Assembly (NCBI RefSeq): GCF_000699445.3 | Contig: NC_067196.1 | Coordinates: forward strand, 3,968,001-4,032,000 | Direction of reading: 5' to 3' | DNA: 64,000 nt | DNA from: Schistosoma haematobium | Lineage: Eukaryota > Platyhelminthes > Trematoda > Strigeidida > Schistosomatidae | Shown: in pieces, positions 55,601 to 64,000 of the stretch | How positions within the stretch are numbered: position 1 is the first letter of the stretch | How the letters are laid out: the number at the start of each line of letters is the position of its first letter | Notes under the pieces: generated by a model | The model's database searches: none | What the model saw: the letters and a program-made list of their open reading frames with translations, nothing else | Told to the model about the DNA's origin: nothing | Made by a program: the position numbers and the translations under genes

Positions 55601-58600
55601 TTATTTTGACTTGTGAACCATTATTATAGGTTTTACCATTCTTCAATTATGCCCTGTCTATTAGTCACCGCCTCACACATTCACAGTCACATTTGGCCAA
55701 ATTTTGTACAAATGTTATTTTCTGTTTTATGCTACGTTGTGGTCTGTTTGATTGGTATATAAACTCAGTATGTTTGGAATATGATTCATATTGCAGAGGC
55801 TGAGACTAGTGTTCTGGACTTAACGGGCTGGGCTATGCGGAAAACAGGACCAATCAGAACTCTAGGCTGCTCGCACGTGTTTTACGCGTCCTTGATCCGA
55901 TCGATAATTTGCTGCTTCTGATTGACGGCTTTGGGCTATAACATTTATATGGTTACAAACTCCTTTCGTCTGATAGCTGGCGTCAGCTAGTGATGAAAAC
56001 CTTGAATCTAAATTCTGGAGCAGGTTGGAAGAAAGCTAGGGGCGGCCAGACCAAAACATGACACACGCCCATGAAGTCACTGACAAGTGGACTGAGCCAT
56101 GTTGGTAGGTGTAGACTATCTGGTTGGGATCCGCGAGACGATAACAACCGATGGTTAGAGACCCACTCTTTGTGTTCTCCCAAATTCTAATATTCTGAAT
56201 TCTTCATGTCCCTTTCTTTTTTCTATTTCCAAATTTATTTCACTGGATTATACTCATTGAATAACATCGAACCTTAATCTTCCGATTAATGCTTATACTC
56301 TTACTACCACTACCACTACAGGATTTGAACCGACAATCGTATCTTTGTGCTAACGTGGTATGACAACTCGAACTGATGTACGTACGTACGAAGTTCTACG
56401 TTGTTACTGACTGAACTCTAAATTCCTAATCTAAACCTCGCGCCGCTTCGGTGAATTCAGTTCTCATTATTTAATTGCTTAGATTATTATTTCACTCTGT
56501 TAGTTATAAAATCCTTCTCTTCATTCCTATATCGCTTTTGCAGCTTTACTCATTTTCTTCGGTTGATCCGTCCGTTTTTATCGTCGTTATTAAATGATTC
56601 TCAACATTCATTTTTGTGAGCGAAGACGGATGATGGCTAGCATTGGACTCGTCAGCTGGATGTACCTGCATCTCAGAGTTGATGTTCACTCCGGGACCCG
56701 AACCCAACACTGTTCGCTTCAAACGCTATCGCGTTATCCACTTAGCTACTGAGTCCTGATAGCCATTTGCTTGTGCGATGTGGTTAAATCTAAATACACG
56801 CTGTTGTTTGCTTGTATCTTTCGATTGTCGCTTATAAAGCTTGTGAATTCAGGCAATATCGAAACAATCTGTACGGGATGCCAACAAGGGACTGATCAAT
56901 TGTAGTCCTAAACAACAATGCGAGGATACAAAGTAACCAACAAGTGAATTCATTTTTACAATTTGTAACTTATTCCTATTGGTTTTTATTACTTTTTTCC
57001 TAGAGTTTTTTATATTTAACTAACACCTAAATAATCTTAGAATTCTTTCATATTTATATTGCCGTTTTCTTATTAATTTTCATTAATATAGGGTATTTAC
57101 ATCATTTCTTAAAATAATCAGTACCATAGTTTGGATATTTCAAGTTATTTATTTAAACATATAAACATTGACACAAAGAAGGAACCAAACAGATGTGCGC
57201 TACATAAATCATCCGATTTATGTCAGGGATAGGATACTGCTCGGGTGCCCGGACTGAAGCAGGTGGTTTTATTAGAGGGCCACATCCGGAGCCTTCGACC
57301 TAAAGGTCTGACCCACAAGGCAGTGGAGCAACATTAGGAGATGCACTCCCATGGTAGCCGGTGACCAACAATTGGTCCATGCGCCATTTGTTCCTTCAGG
57401 ATACTGGAGCCCATGTGCACCATTGGTTTCGAATCAGGGATCAGGTAGTAAGACTTCGTTGGGTGTGGCTATATACGCGTGGTCATGTGAGATCATTTCG
57501 AGGAGAGCGAACTCTCCCCACCCTCGACTGCACCAAGACATTTGTTGGGTATGTGTTTTCAGAGAATCTATGAAACAAACTAATTGAAAAAGTTGTAGGA
57601 TAATAGCTAAATCAAATAAAATGAATATGTGAAAAAGGAAATCTATGTCATTTTTAATACAACTTGATGATTTAAATGCATGTAAAGCATATTTAGCTAA
57701 GTTTCCTTTGCACGGCCGAGAGTGGGGAGAGTCAACTCTCCCTTTCCAAATGTTCTCACATAGCCACGTGCATACAACTACTGCCACATAAGTCCTACTT
57801 ACTGCCTTCTCAAGGCACTACTGTTGTTTACGAAATTGAGGGGATGAAAAGCGAATGTCCGGCGATTTAACCGTGTTGGTGGATATGGAGCATCCACCTA
57901 CGGGAGTTGGAAAACCCTGACTCCAAGCCAATGGTGCACATGGGCTCCAGTATCCTGAAGGAACAAATGGCGCATGGACCAATTGTTGGTCACCGGCTAC
58001 CATGGGAGTGCATCTCCTAATGTTGCTCCACTGCCTTGTGGGTCAGACCTTTAGGTCAAAGGCTCCGGATGTGGCCCTCTAATAAAACCACCTGCTTCAG
58101 TCCGGGCACCCGAGCAGTATCCTATCCCTGACATAAATCGGATGATTTATGTAGCGCACATCTGTTTGGTTCCTTCCTTGTGTCAATGTTTACATGTTTA
58201 AACAAATAAATAAGTTTAAACAAACGAGTCAAATGAACTCTTATAAAGAAAATTATAACTTACTTGGATATATGTAAAATACAAATAGAATTGATGTAAT
58301 ACAAATAATAATTGATAATAGTCCAATATAAATATATGTACATTTTTTCGTTGAAATTTTATTGTTAACATAATCTGAATTTATACTATCATCATCACTA
58401 TCATTATCTTCTTCACGTATATATACATGTTCCATAAATCGTGTAACAGATGATGAACCATTATGATGATCTGAATAATGTCTCATACATTCAATTTGTG
58501 TTATACTATTATTATTTGAAGAATTTTTTAATATATCTGAATCAAATATCAAGGAACTACTGTTCGAATCTGAATTCTGATAGAAGTCACCATCATCATT

Positions 58601-61600
58601 AATTGAATCATAATGACGATGTTTTAATTCATTATCTAATGGAAATTCTTTTGATATTCTCAATTGTTGTTCAGGTGACAATGATAATAATGAAGACTGG
58701 GATGAATACTAAAATTAAAGTGAAATACATGTATGTACAGGCAGACATGAGAATGAAAAAAAAATTTGGATAGAACTAGGAAGGAAGGCTCAGGACAGAG
58801 TGGGTTGGAGAATGCTAGTCGGCGGCCTATGTTCCATTGGGAGTAACAGGCGTAAGTAAGTACAGTAGGTGATCACATTACTATGTGTGAACACATGTGT
58901 AGACAAAAAAAACGGACTTGTTTCATCACATAAGTAATTTAATCTAATACAGTTCAGTAACCATATACAGGTTCATGTATTCGACTTTGATTAAAACATT
59001 TGATGTGAAAGCTATCGATATTATTTGACTGCTTGAACAGAAACAGATGGACAGCGCTGAATCTCACATCTTAATAAGTGAAAGTTGGTTGATTTAACCA
59101 GTAAGTCAATAACAATTAACAGTAGATAAGTTTCCGATAAATAGCTTTTGATAACAATATTACTTAAAAAATCCAACACGGTTAACTACATAAGTGCGTA
59201 ATTTACCCTAACCGATGGTGAAATCAAATATTTTTGAAGATCCATCTAAAGCAAAATAATTAAAAATATCTCGAACTACTGTGAACGTCACCAAAAAGTC
59301 GGTATTTCTACCGTTGATTCCCATTTATACAAAGACAACAACTGGGAAGTCTTCATCACAAAGCACAATACTAATAATCGTTATACGCAGCTCAGATAGT
59401 TGATAATTCGTAATCTGATTGACCTATTCTTTTTCCCTCAACATTGCCACCTTCACCCTGCCCCACCCCAACTTCATATTGCTTATTCGACCAGTCTTCA
59501 CCCAATAGGTACCTAGTTTGTGAAATTTCGGCACCCTCTAAGAACATAATGTGGCTTCGAATTTGGGATATAAGGTAAACAATAAGTAAACGCCAATAGA
59601 AGGCTTTAATTCTTTTAGAAGTTCACTTATCTCAGACTCATCCCTATTTTCAACCATTGGAAGAATCTCGTGAAATCTCGACTCGTGGCACTTAAGTTAG
59701 ACAAAAAGATTTCCTGATAATCCCGTAGAGTTGACAAATCTACAAATTGAATCGGCAACAGCAGTACATGCTGTTTTTAATAATCACCAAATCGCTATTA
59801 AAAATATGGGAATAATTCGGAAAGGCTTTCCCAACTATAAAGAGAGGCAACCAGTCAAGGCGTTTCATAAAATGCTAAATCCATTTGCACTCAATAGTGG
59901 TAGTTCAAGAGAAACAACACCACGATTTAACTACTAATTTTTCCTGACGACCTACCGAAAAGCTTATGGACCTCAGACATTATTGTTTCAAATCATTCAA
60001 CACGTTACAGTATTCTTAGTTTCAATGAAGTTATGACGGATGAGGTCAGTATGTTATCCATACTGTGTATGGATTATGGACAACTATAATACAGATGTAC
60101 TACAAATGAACTGATCTGTAAAGTATTCAGTCAGTAAAACGCAACGTAGAAACTAGTGAAAACGTGTATCGACATGGGTTTTTACACTATCAGCACAGTT
60201 AAACAAATTTATAATGAACACTACAGTATCCGTACCATTAATAGCAAGAGATTTAGGAGTAGAGAATATGATTCACAGAAAAAAGTGAATTCACGGAACA
60301 AAAGTTAAAAAACAATTTCGAAAATGAGCATCAAGTTGTTACGTCTAGTCTCATTCACCTTCAACCGAAATATCGTGTAAAACCTCCAGGAACAAGTGTT
60401 CCAGTCCGTGTATAAAGACTGAGTCAACTCAATGATCAAAGCCAACCACCGCGTCAAGGTAGCAGCTACGGCTAGGTGTGACAATAACAGGAGGGAGTAC
60501 AAATATAGCATACGGCTCACTGAATCTGGTACACAACAATGGATTGTTTCATCCCCCACTGGCAGGTCAGGCAACCTGACAATCACGAGAATACCATCCG
60601 AGCATTCGACAAACTAGGTACTCAACAAAACATCTCAACTCTCCACTCACAAACTTTACCAGTAACATAAGTGTTTTATACTTTATAACCAAGAAAATGG
60701 CTTCAGCAAACGACTTGCAGTTTTGCGAATCATACGGTTTTATCAACACATTAATCTTTCAGAAATCATAACAGTAAGTATAAATGAATGTGTATTGAAT
60801 AACTGGGTACATATATATTTACAAATGTTTTAAAGTTAGAATCGAATCTTTTGTACAAGAATGCATGAATAGAAAATGACTACTCTGAACAATGATCTAT
60901 ATCAACAGGTAAACAAGAAGTCAGTCCTAACGATCGATCATTAATAAGACCAGTAAGAAAATCGAATGTTTTCAGTGTAGATATATTTCGACCCTTAGTA
61001 AAACAAGAGTGTGATTGGTGGACATCGATTGGTTGAATTTGTTCGTCGACTTTATTAATTGATGCTTCATAAGCTGTAACATCATCGTTCAAATCTACCA
61101 ACTCATATTTAACATCACAGTTGGAATCCTCAAAATTCTCATGGCTTTTTAATAATTCCTACCAAAAAATAAATAGGTGACAAGTTAAAAACCAAATATA
61201 TACAGCACCAAAATATTTTTTAATATCAAAAACAGTAAAAGATAGTTAACCATGGCTCGACATCAACGGAAAAGCACTGAATACCAAATAGTACTGGAAA
61301 ATTATTTTTTGGTCCCAAACTTTTTAGCATACTGCACCAAGATCAAACAAAACCTTTGTGTTTGGAGGTGAACACAATGTCGAAAAGTACAGGATATAGG
61401 ATTGAAAGTAGTCAATCCCGAGTTTTAGGGTAGGAGACAGATGCCCACCGTTTCCTGGTTTACAACTGTCAGTTAGTGATGAAAGTCAAATCCAGATTGT
61501 TAAAAAACCTTAGATGCTACTTTCGTGAGTGTTATCAGACTAAAATGGAGAAGGCGCTGACCACACATGGTCTTGTCACATTTACCTACTGTCTTCACCT

Positions 61601-63650
61601 AAAATAAATGATAAAAACCATACTGGCTCCTTCATTAGGTAATTGGGTATGAGTCACATTAAAGTGTGAGGGAAAGTGGTACTAGCCAGTGACCAAAAGC
61701 GAAGGGAACACCACTTTTGTGCTTCCATTGAATGCCGGGGATAATTTGCAGGCATCTATAATTATATACTTGTGACTTGTGAAAGACCTCTAATCTCATA
61801 AACCACCTTTTACAGCAGCAAAGTAATGTAAAATGAACTAACACACAGTATACTTTCATTCTAATTAGAAAGCGAACACGCTCTACAGTAACCAAAAGAT
61901 ATTAGTATATCTGTGCCAAGATAGCAACCAGCCTACCACGGTACTTAAGACATCTAAAATAATTGAAGAAACTAATGTTTCAAACAATTTCACTGCACAA
62001 GGTTAAGTTAGACATGAACCCATCCAGACCAGCCCAGAATTTAGAGGTACGGAGACGAATATTCCTGCGTTACTATTCGAAGAATTCAGTGGATTGTTTT
62101 TGTCATTGTCTTCGCCAAGCAGAATTGTCATCTGAATACTCTCAATCAACACGTTGAAACTGGATGAGATGAACCATCTTTTACATCCACTGCTTCAATC
62201 CAAAACCCAGGAACATACAGTCGTATTTTTCAGAAGCGAAGACGTCGCATTCTGAATCTTTACTCTATATTAATTACTTGCAAGTAAATTTCCCGGACTA
62301 GGACCATCTGACAAAATTCGTTCATGGAACAAGATCATTATCATAACTTGTTGGCTATTTCGATAGTTACCTCTACTCTAAAACATCATACACTTGTGGC
62401 TATAATCCGTTCAACCCGTGAAAAAAATACGAACATAAACTTTATATTACTAGACTTCGCAGATATTTTAAATGTACATTACTCTTGGGTGACTATATAT
62501 TTAGATTAGGTAATAAAACAAGCTAGCACTAGTATAACCCGACCCATCACGTTAACTTTGTCCTTGCTTTATGCTTTGTCTTCACTTCTAACTAACTAGG
62601 TGTAGATTATAGTTACTACACAATTTCACCAGAATAGCCTTTCGACACTGCACATGTTCCATTCCCACTAGCAACTAGGAATAACTGGGTGCCGACTTTT
62701 GCCCTGCATTACTATAAATCTTGAGACAATTGTCTTTTCGAAGGAGTGCGTAAACATTTAGTTAAACAGTCTAACTTTATATCTCTGTCAATTATGTGTA
62801 ACATGGATTTTTAGATCAACATGAATATGCTTGTAAATCGGTAGATATTTAACTATTTCTATAACAGAACCTACTTATCATGACATGGAACAATTGAGAA
62901 TACCATTAGCATAACTGACGTGAACAAAACAAATACTTCTAATTTTGTCAGCACTAATATTTTAACCATCAAAGTATCATATAACTCAAATGTGATAGGT
63001 GGACAACCGAATAAGAGTAGCCTGTAGATCAAAGAACTCGGGACAAAACGATGTGGTTTAATTTCCAAGTACAGACATATACACTATACTATGGGTTATA
63101 TTTTAGTTGCATAAAATTTAATGTCACTACCGGGCTGTCAGAGCTGAAGTGGAAGGTAGTTTCAGACGGTCGAAAGTTGAATACTCAGATTTGGTCGATG
63201 AAATGACGATGTGCAGATTTCGAACAGGAGATTATGACACTTAACATAAAAACACCGCTCCGAGTTATTTCCTCAAAATCTTCTTAAATTTTTTGCAGTA
63301 CCATCAAATTATTATATGACTGGATAGATTAGGGAATTCCCTACAAAACGTTTATGTTTCCCTGGTAAGCTAGCTAACAAAAACTATGTCCTGGTGGTTC
63401 TCCTTGAAAAAGTGACGAAGATTACTCGGACAATATAACTTACGTCTTCTGCAGACATATATGTCATACAATCCTCTTCACAAAATTCGTCATCGTTCGG
63501 ATTCGCAAGGGTGTTCAAAGCCAATAGTTCCATCTTCATGCGGTTATCAAGATCATGGATTTCGAGCAGGGCTGATTCTAAGAGTTTAATTCTATGAGCA
63601 ACTTGATGGTTTAGAAACCTAGCGACTGATTTCTTAATTTTGACTGACAT
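43474..63650 (-). CDS. TOR1AIP1: Torsin-activating inner nuclear/ER membrane protein, LAP1/LULL1 (TOR1AIP) family
   Basis: Seven exons encode a protein of about 570 residues. The first 270 or so are hydrophilic and acidic, and would face the nucleoplasm or cytosol. One membrane segment follows ([20 protein letters not shown], about 275-300), and the last 265 would be luminal. The luminal part follows LAP1/LULL1 block by block: [19 protein letters not shown] (human LAP1 has a similar ELWKRSRTFLE block), [10 protein letters not shown] (as in AILLLTAAR), [20 protein letters not shown] (as in [16 protein letters not shown]), and a C-terminal helix ALISRLTTN (as in GLWSRISHL). In human LAP1 the Arg of that helix is the arginine finger that activates the torsin AAA+ ATPase; Arg is kept here. 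LAP1-type proteins lack ATPase activity themselves. Homology is judged from memory of the human sequence. The exon 2/3 junction is unresolved. Confidence 0.8.
44060..44130 (-). repeat. Family C fragment
   Basis: AAACAGGTGGTTTTCTTATG, GGCCACACCTGGAGCCTCCG: complement of the 3' half of family C. Only about 70 bp. Confidence 0.6.
44258..45628 (+). mobile_element. RTE-like non-LTR retrotransposon, 5'-truncated, with 7-bp target duplication
   Basis: Encodes the reverse transcriptase from PTDWKGLL through [38 protein letters not shown] (motif A), [23 protein letters not shown] (catalytic FADD intact), to the C-terminal [20 protein letters not shown] and [20 protein letters not shown]. In-frame stops at about 44576 and 44816 and frameshifts near 44862 and 45160 disable it. 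GTTAGTA at 44251-44257 and 45629-45635 flanks it. The tail is AATAAGTAA. In schistosomes this type is known from SR2-like (RTE clade) elements; the exact family is not certain. Antisense to the host gene. Confidence 0.85.
45925..46121 (-). CDS. TOR1AIP-like gene, exon 6
   Basis: Acceptor TTACTCAG precedes 46121; donor GTAAGT follows 45925; phases 0 in, 2 out. Encodes 65 residues including [39 protein letters not shown]. This is the beta-strand block matching the [20 protein letters not shown] region of LAP1. Confidence 0.82.
46618..47490 (-). mobile_element. CR1-like retrotransposon, 5'-truncated copy
   Basis: The - strand encodes [51 protein letters not shown], then after a frame change [33 protein letters not shown], and the 3' end with the CCTACGTTATAACTGACT tail at about 46620. 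Lies in the intron between exons 6 and 5, same strand as the host gene. Confidence 0.78.
47690..47810 (+). repeat. Family B fragment
   Basis: AACTTCAACCAGTCTACG, CTACCTGACACGGATTAACT, GGATGCGCACTGTTGAAGAG: the body and a decayed hammerhead first box. About 30 bp from exon 5. Confidence 0.5.
47840..48062 (-). CDS. TOR1AIP-like gene, exon 5
   Basis: Encodes [20 protein letters not shown] then a His/Asn-rich stretch and [16 protein letters not shown]. The donor GTTAGT is good (phase 0). The acceptor AATGAAAG has almost no polypyrimidine tract, but it is the only nearby AG that keeps the frame and it brings in the VVLLIV strand expected from LAP1. An ATG inside (48016) is not the start. Confidence 0.7.
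48195..48730 (+). repeat. Family C repeat, full-length copy
   Basis: Starts near CCAGATGCCTTGGTACAGCC and ends TTTGTACCAATATTTGTG followed by an A-rich tail (AACTAAATAGATAAACAAA). It shares its whole order with 50675-51181. Antisense to the host gene. Confidence 0.75.
48731..49309. other. Intron stretch without recognised content
   Basis: AT-rich; one - strand frame at 48897-49094 (65 codons) has no recognisable similarity and no exon-like borders in phase with its neighbours. Confidence 0.4.
49310..49700 (-). repeat. Family B pair in inverted arrangement
   Basis: The left half (49310-49500) is a - strand unit with hammerhead, B-box-like and A-box-like complements. The right half (about 49500-49700) carries the body and then a + strand hammerhead region ending TTGATCGACTGATGATCTCA. 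The unit thus has hammerhead-bearing arms pointing outward on both sides. Confidence 0.65.
49375..49401 (-). ncRNA. Hammerhead ribozyme core, family B (boxes intact)
   Basis: - strand: CTGAGGAG, then GTGCTATACTAGGAC, then GAAAC. Both catalytic boxes are intact, but stem II has one mismatched pair. The partner on the right arm (about 49611-49637, + strand) has GAAAC changed to AAAAC. Confidence 0.55.
49866..50040 (-). CDS. TOR1AIP-like gene, exon 4 (first luminal exon)
   Basis: Acceptor TTCATTTTAG, donor GTAAGT; phases 1 in, 2 out. Too short for the length-based frame search. Encodes [17 protein letters not shown] followed by [18 protein letters not shown] and [11 protein letters not shown], the first helix of the luminal domain. 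Confidence 0.78.
50675..51181 (+). repeat. Family C repeat inserted in the CR1-like element (ends defined)
   Basis: ACGTC occurs at 50670-50674 and 51182-51186 and the CR1-like coding sequence continues across after removing the insert. This fixes the unit at about 507 bp, running from TCAGCGAGGCCTCGTG to the tail TTAAAATAAATAAATAAT. It is richer in GC than the surroundings and has no long conserved frame. Confidence 0.8.
53400..53625 (+). repeat. Repeat R5 fragment inside the CR1-like endonuclease
   Basis: TTGATTGGTATATAAACGAA, GACTTGTGTTCTGGACTCA, GGCTAGACAGGAAAGTGGGA and ATCGATCGATAAATACG match the 3' half of the + copy at 55480-55945. It splits the endonuclease frame between GDFNAQVG and RLFLANTN. 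Confidence 0.65.
55000..55130 (+). repeat. Family B fragment with hammerhead core
   Basis: CTACCTGACACGGATTAACC, GGATGTGCACTGCTGAGGAG, GAAACAGTCTAGTACTTCC and the end CTTCAATTGACTCATGATCG. It abuts the 5' end of the CR1-like copy. Confidence 0.62.
55040..55066 (+). ncRNA. Hammerhead ribozyme core, family B (boxes intact, weak stem II)
   Basis: CTGAGGAG, then TCCCATAATAGGAA, then GAAAC on the + strand. The C that closes stem II is A, which weakens it. Confidence 0.45.
55480..55945 (+). repeat. Repeat R5 copy, + orientation
   Basis: The longest copy: GGGATCCTTTTATAGACC, ATTCATATTCATATTCCTCT, TACGTTGTGGTCTGTTTG, ATTGGTATATAAACTCAGTA, GTGTTCTGGACTTAACGGG, CGATCGATAATTTGCTGC. Complement of 6800-7215. 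Confidence 0.65.
56016..56416 (+). mobile_element. CR1-like retrotransposon 3' end with 9-bp target duplication
   Basis: Begins TGGAGCAGGTTGGAAGAAAG, encodes [16 protein letters not shown] residues, and ends CGTACGTACGAAGTTCTACG then TTGTTACTGACTGAAC. TCTAAATTC at 56007-56015 and 56417-56425 flanks it; the unoccupied equivalent is present in R6 at about 36160. Confidence 0.82.
56600..56950 (-). repeat. SINE family A copy, hammerhead half deleted
   Basis: - strand A box TAGCTAAGTGG (56738-56748, perfect) and B-box-like GGTTCGGGTCC. The first hammerhead box CTGACGAG is present but the segment with GAAAC is deleted (GCTAGCA joins TTGGACTCG). The right part is the inverted 3' module (GGGACTGATCAATTGTAGTC). 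Confidence 0.7.
57140..57550 (-). repeat. Family C repeat, left arm of an inverted pair
   Basis: A-rich end at about 57145, 5' side at about 57545. It has an internal deletion (CAGGGATCAGGTAGTAAG junction) relative to the full unit. Confidence 0.75.
57700..58215 (+). repeat. Family C repeat, right arm of an inverted pair
   Basis: Runs from GCACGGCCGAGAGTGGGG to CTTGTGTCAATGTTTACATG and the tail TTTAAACAAATAAATAAG. It ends about 50 bp from exon 3 of the TOR1AIP-like gene, on the intron side. Confidence 0.75.
58264..58708 (-). CDS. TOR1AIP-like gene, exon 3 with transmembrane segment
   Basis: Acceptor TTTAATTTTAG, donor GTAAGT after 58264; phases 0 in, 1 out. Encodes 148 residues: a Ser/Asn/Asp-rich acidic region ([15 protein letters not shown]) and then basic KISTKK before a 20-residue hydrophobic stretch. 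Basic residues on the N-terminal side fit a type II orientation. A Gly-poor, Ile-rich membrane span. Confidence 0.8.
58741..58859 (+). mobile_element. Short RTE-like insertion just upstream of exon 3
   Basis: 119 bp from GCAGACATGAGAATG to GGAGTAACAGGCGTAAGTAA, matching the 3' end of the RTE-like element. GTACAG at 58735-58740 and 58860-58865 is a probable 6-bp target duplication. Confidence 0.75.
58866..60879 (-). other. Intron between exons 3 and 2, mostly unrecognised
   Basis: AT-rich. A CR1-like 5' scrap lies at 60370-60480. A missing small exon of the TOR1AIP-like gene may be here, but none could be identified with confidence. Confidence 0.4.
60370..60480 (-). mobile_element. CR1-like 5' region fragment
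   Basis: CCAGGAACAAGTGTTCCAGT and CCACCGCGTCAAGGTAGCAG match 54896-54980, the 5' end of the large copy, in the same orientation. Confidence 0.55.
60880..61158 (-). CDS. TOR1AIP-like gene, exon 2 (3' border uncertain)
   Basis: Acceptor TTTTTGGTAG precedes 61158, phase 0. Encodes [40 protein letters not shown] and [18 protein letters not shown]. The open frame stops at a TAG near 60880. No clean donor in phase 0 (needed by exon 3) is visible; GA/GTAGTC near 60886 gives phase 2. A small additional exon between 58.7 and 60.9 kb, or a non-standard donor, is needed. Confidence 0.6.
   Translation of the reverse strand, partial: ELLKSHENFEDSNCDVKYELVDLNDDVTAYEASINKVDEQIQPIDVHQSHSCFTKGRNISTLKTFDFLTGLINDRSLGLTSCLPVDIDHCSE
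61159..63443 (-). other. First intron of the TOR1AIP-like gene
   Basis: 2285-bp intron. Apart from the CR1-like remnant at 61655-61900 it shows nothing recognisable. Confidence 0.5.
61655..61900 (-). mobile_element. Ancient CR1-like reverse-transcriptase remnant
   Basis: The - strand frame reads [18 protein letters not shown] then [20 protein letters not shown], corresponding to [18 protein letters not shown] and [20 protein letters not shown] of the copy at 50130-54985. Highly diverged. Confidence 0.55.
63444..63650 (-). CDS. TOR1AIP-like gene, exon 1 with start codon
   Basis: ATG at 63650-63648 (context GTTAATGTC) opens 69 codons, [20 protein letters not shown] to CMTYMSAED, ending before GTAAGT in phase 0. 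The helix-prone start ([20 protein letters not shown]) could be a coiled coil. Upstream in-frame sequence on the - strand has no further obvious exon in the window. Assigned to this gene by phase and strand, not by homology. Confidence 0.6.
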
Positions 63651-64000
63651 TAACGAGCACGGTAAAAAGGTTAGATCCTTTCAAAATCCCCCGCCGTTTC
63701 GTTTAAACGACCTTGAACGGTCTCACAACAGGTAGCTCAAAATTTATCTTTGACACGAAGATTCAAGGCTCAATTGCAAATTTCAATCCTCAATAAACAT
63801 AAGTAGTGGACCGGATGTTTTCCGGGTTCCGTGTTTGATCTCGAAAGAGAATTATAAAAAGTTTTAATTACTGTTATAACATTTCAAAGCTCTAAATCAA
63901 CTGAAAATGCAACTGTTTTTGTCACGAGTCTTCAAGGAGTAACAATTGGGGTATCTTCTTAAATGGCAATAGAACTAAAATAAATATTAAACCTTCTACA
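63651..64000 (-). other. Region upstream of the TOR1AIP-like start codon
   Basis: Presumed 5' UTR and promoter side of the - strand gene. No TATA box, CpG-rich block or spliced-leader acceptor can be called with confidence. Confidence 0.3.

Larger units (their letters stand above)
55380..56480. repeat. Repeat R6 copy interrupted twice
   Basis: Pieces align in order to the intact R6 at 36014-36299: CGAAACAATCAGGTTTCAGA (left), CAGCTAGTGATGAAAACCTT (middle) and CTAATCTAAACC then GAATTCAGTTCTCATT (right). R5 separates the first two and a CR1-like insertion the last two. Confidence 0.6.

Noticed and set aside
60305..60586. 93-codon - strand frame as the missing TOR1AIP-like exon
   Set aside because: It overlaps a CR1-like 5' fragment and no phase-matched splice sites were found.

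Overview
The window is AT-rich animal nuclear DNA with long introns, GT/AG exons, low-complexity (Asn/His/Gln/Ser) coding stretches and a dense load of non-LTR retrotransposons and hammerhead-ribozyme-bearing SINE-like repeats. That combination points to a schistosome blood fluke (genus Schistosoma). The genus is inferred from repeat content (CR1-like and RTE-like elements, and an Sm-alpha-like SINE with a hammerhead core). The species cannot be fixed by eye.

Two multi-exon protein genes account for the real coding sequence and are convergent. On the + strand, from before base 1 to 38805, is a large ELM2-SANT-zinc finger corepressor of the MIDEAS/TRERF1/ZNF541 family. Eleven exons (1-587, 5045-6350, 12362-13220, 15463-16113, 20122-20594, 22921-22973, 24364-24468, 26219-26380, 27555-27735, 33904-34276, 38413-38805) join with matching phases at all ten junctions into one open frame of about 1713 codons plus stop. 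The 5' end lies outside the window. On the - strand, from 63650 down to 43474, is a seven-exon gene for a type II membrane protein. Its luminal half resembles the torsin activators LAP1/LULL1 (TOR1AIP family), including the C-terminal arginine-finger context. All its junctions are phase-consistent except exon 2 to exon 3.

The rest is introns and about 4.7 kb of intergenic DNA (38806-43473), mostly repeats. I recognise: (1) a CR1-like non-LTR family, with one nearly full-length broken copy at about 50130-54985 and many 5'-truncated or decayed copies; (2) an RTE-like family whose copies end in a short TAAG-type tail, one of them 1371 bp with a clear 7-bp target duplication; (3) SINE family A, with tRNA-like A and B boxes and a hammerhead core (Sm-alpha type); (4) family B, also tRNA-like with a different hammerhead core and inverted ends; (5) family C, about 0.5 kb, relatively GC-rich, with an AAAT-type tail; (6) unnamed repeats R4, R5 and R6, R6 having inverted ends. 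Several insertions are nested with visible target duplications, which gives a relative chronology.

No rRNA, functional tRNA, CRISPR or bacterial feature is visible. Introns outside the listed repeats are AT-rich and show nothing I can name.
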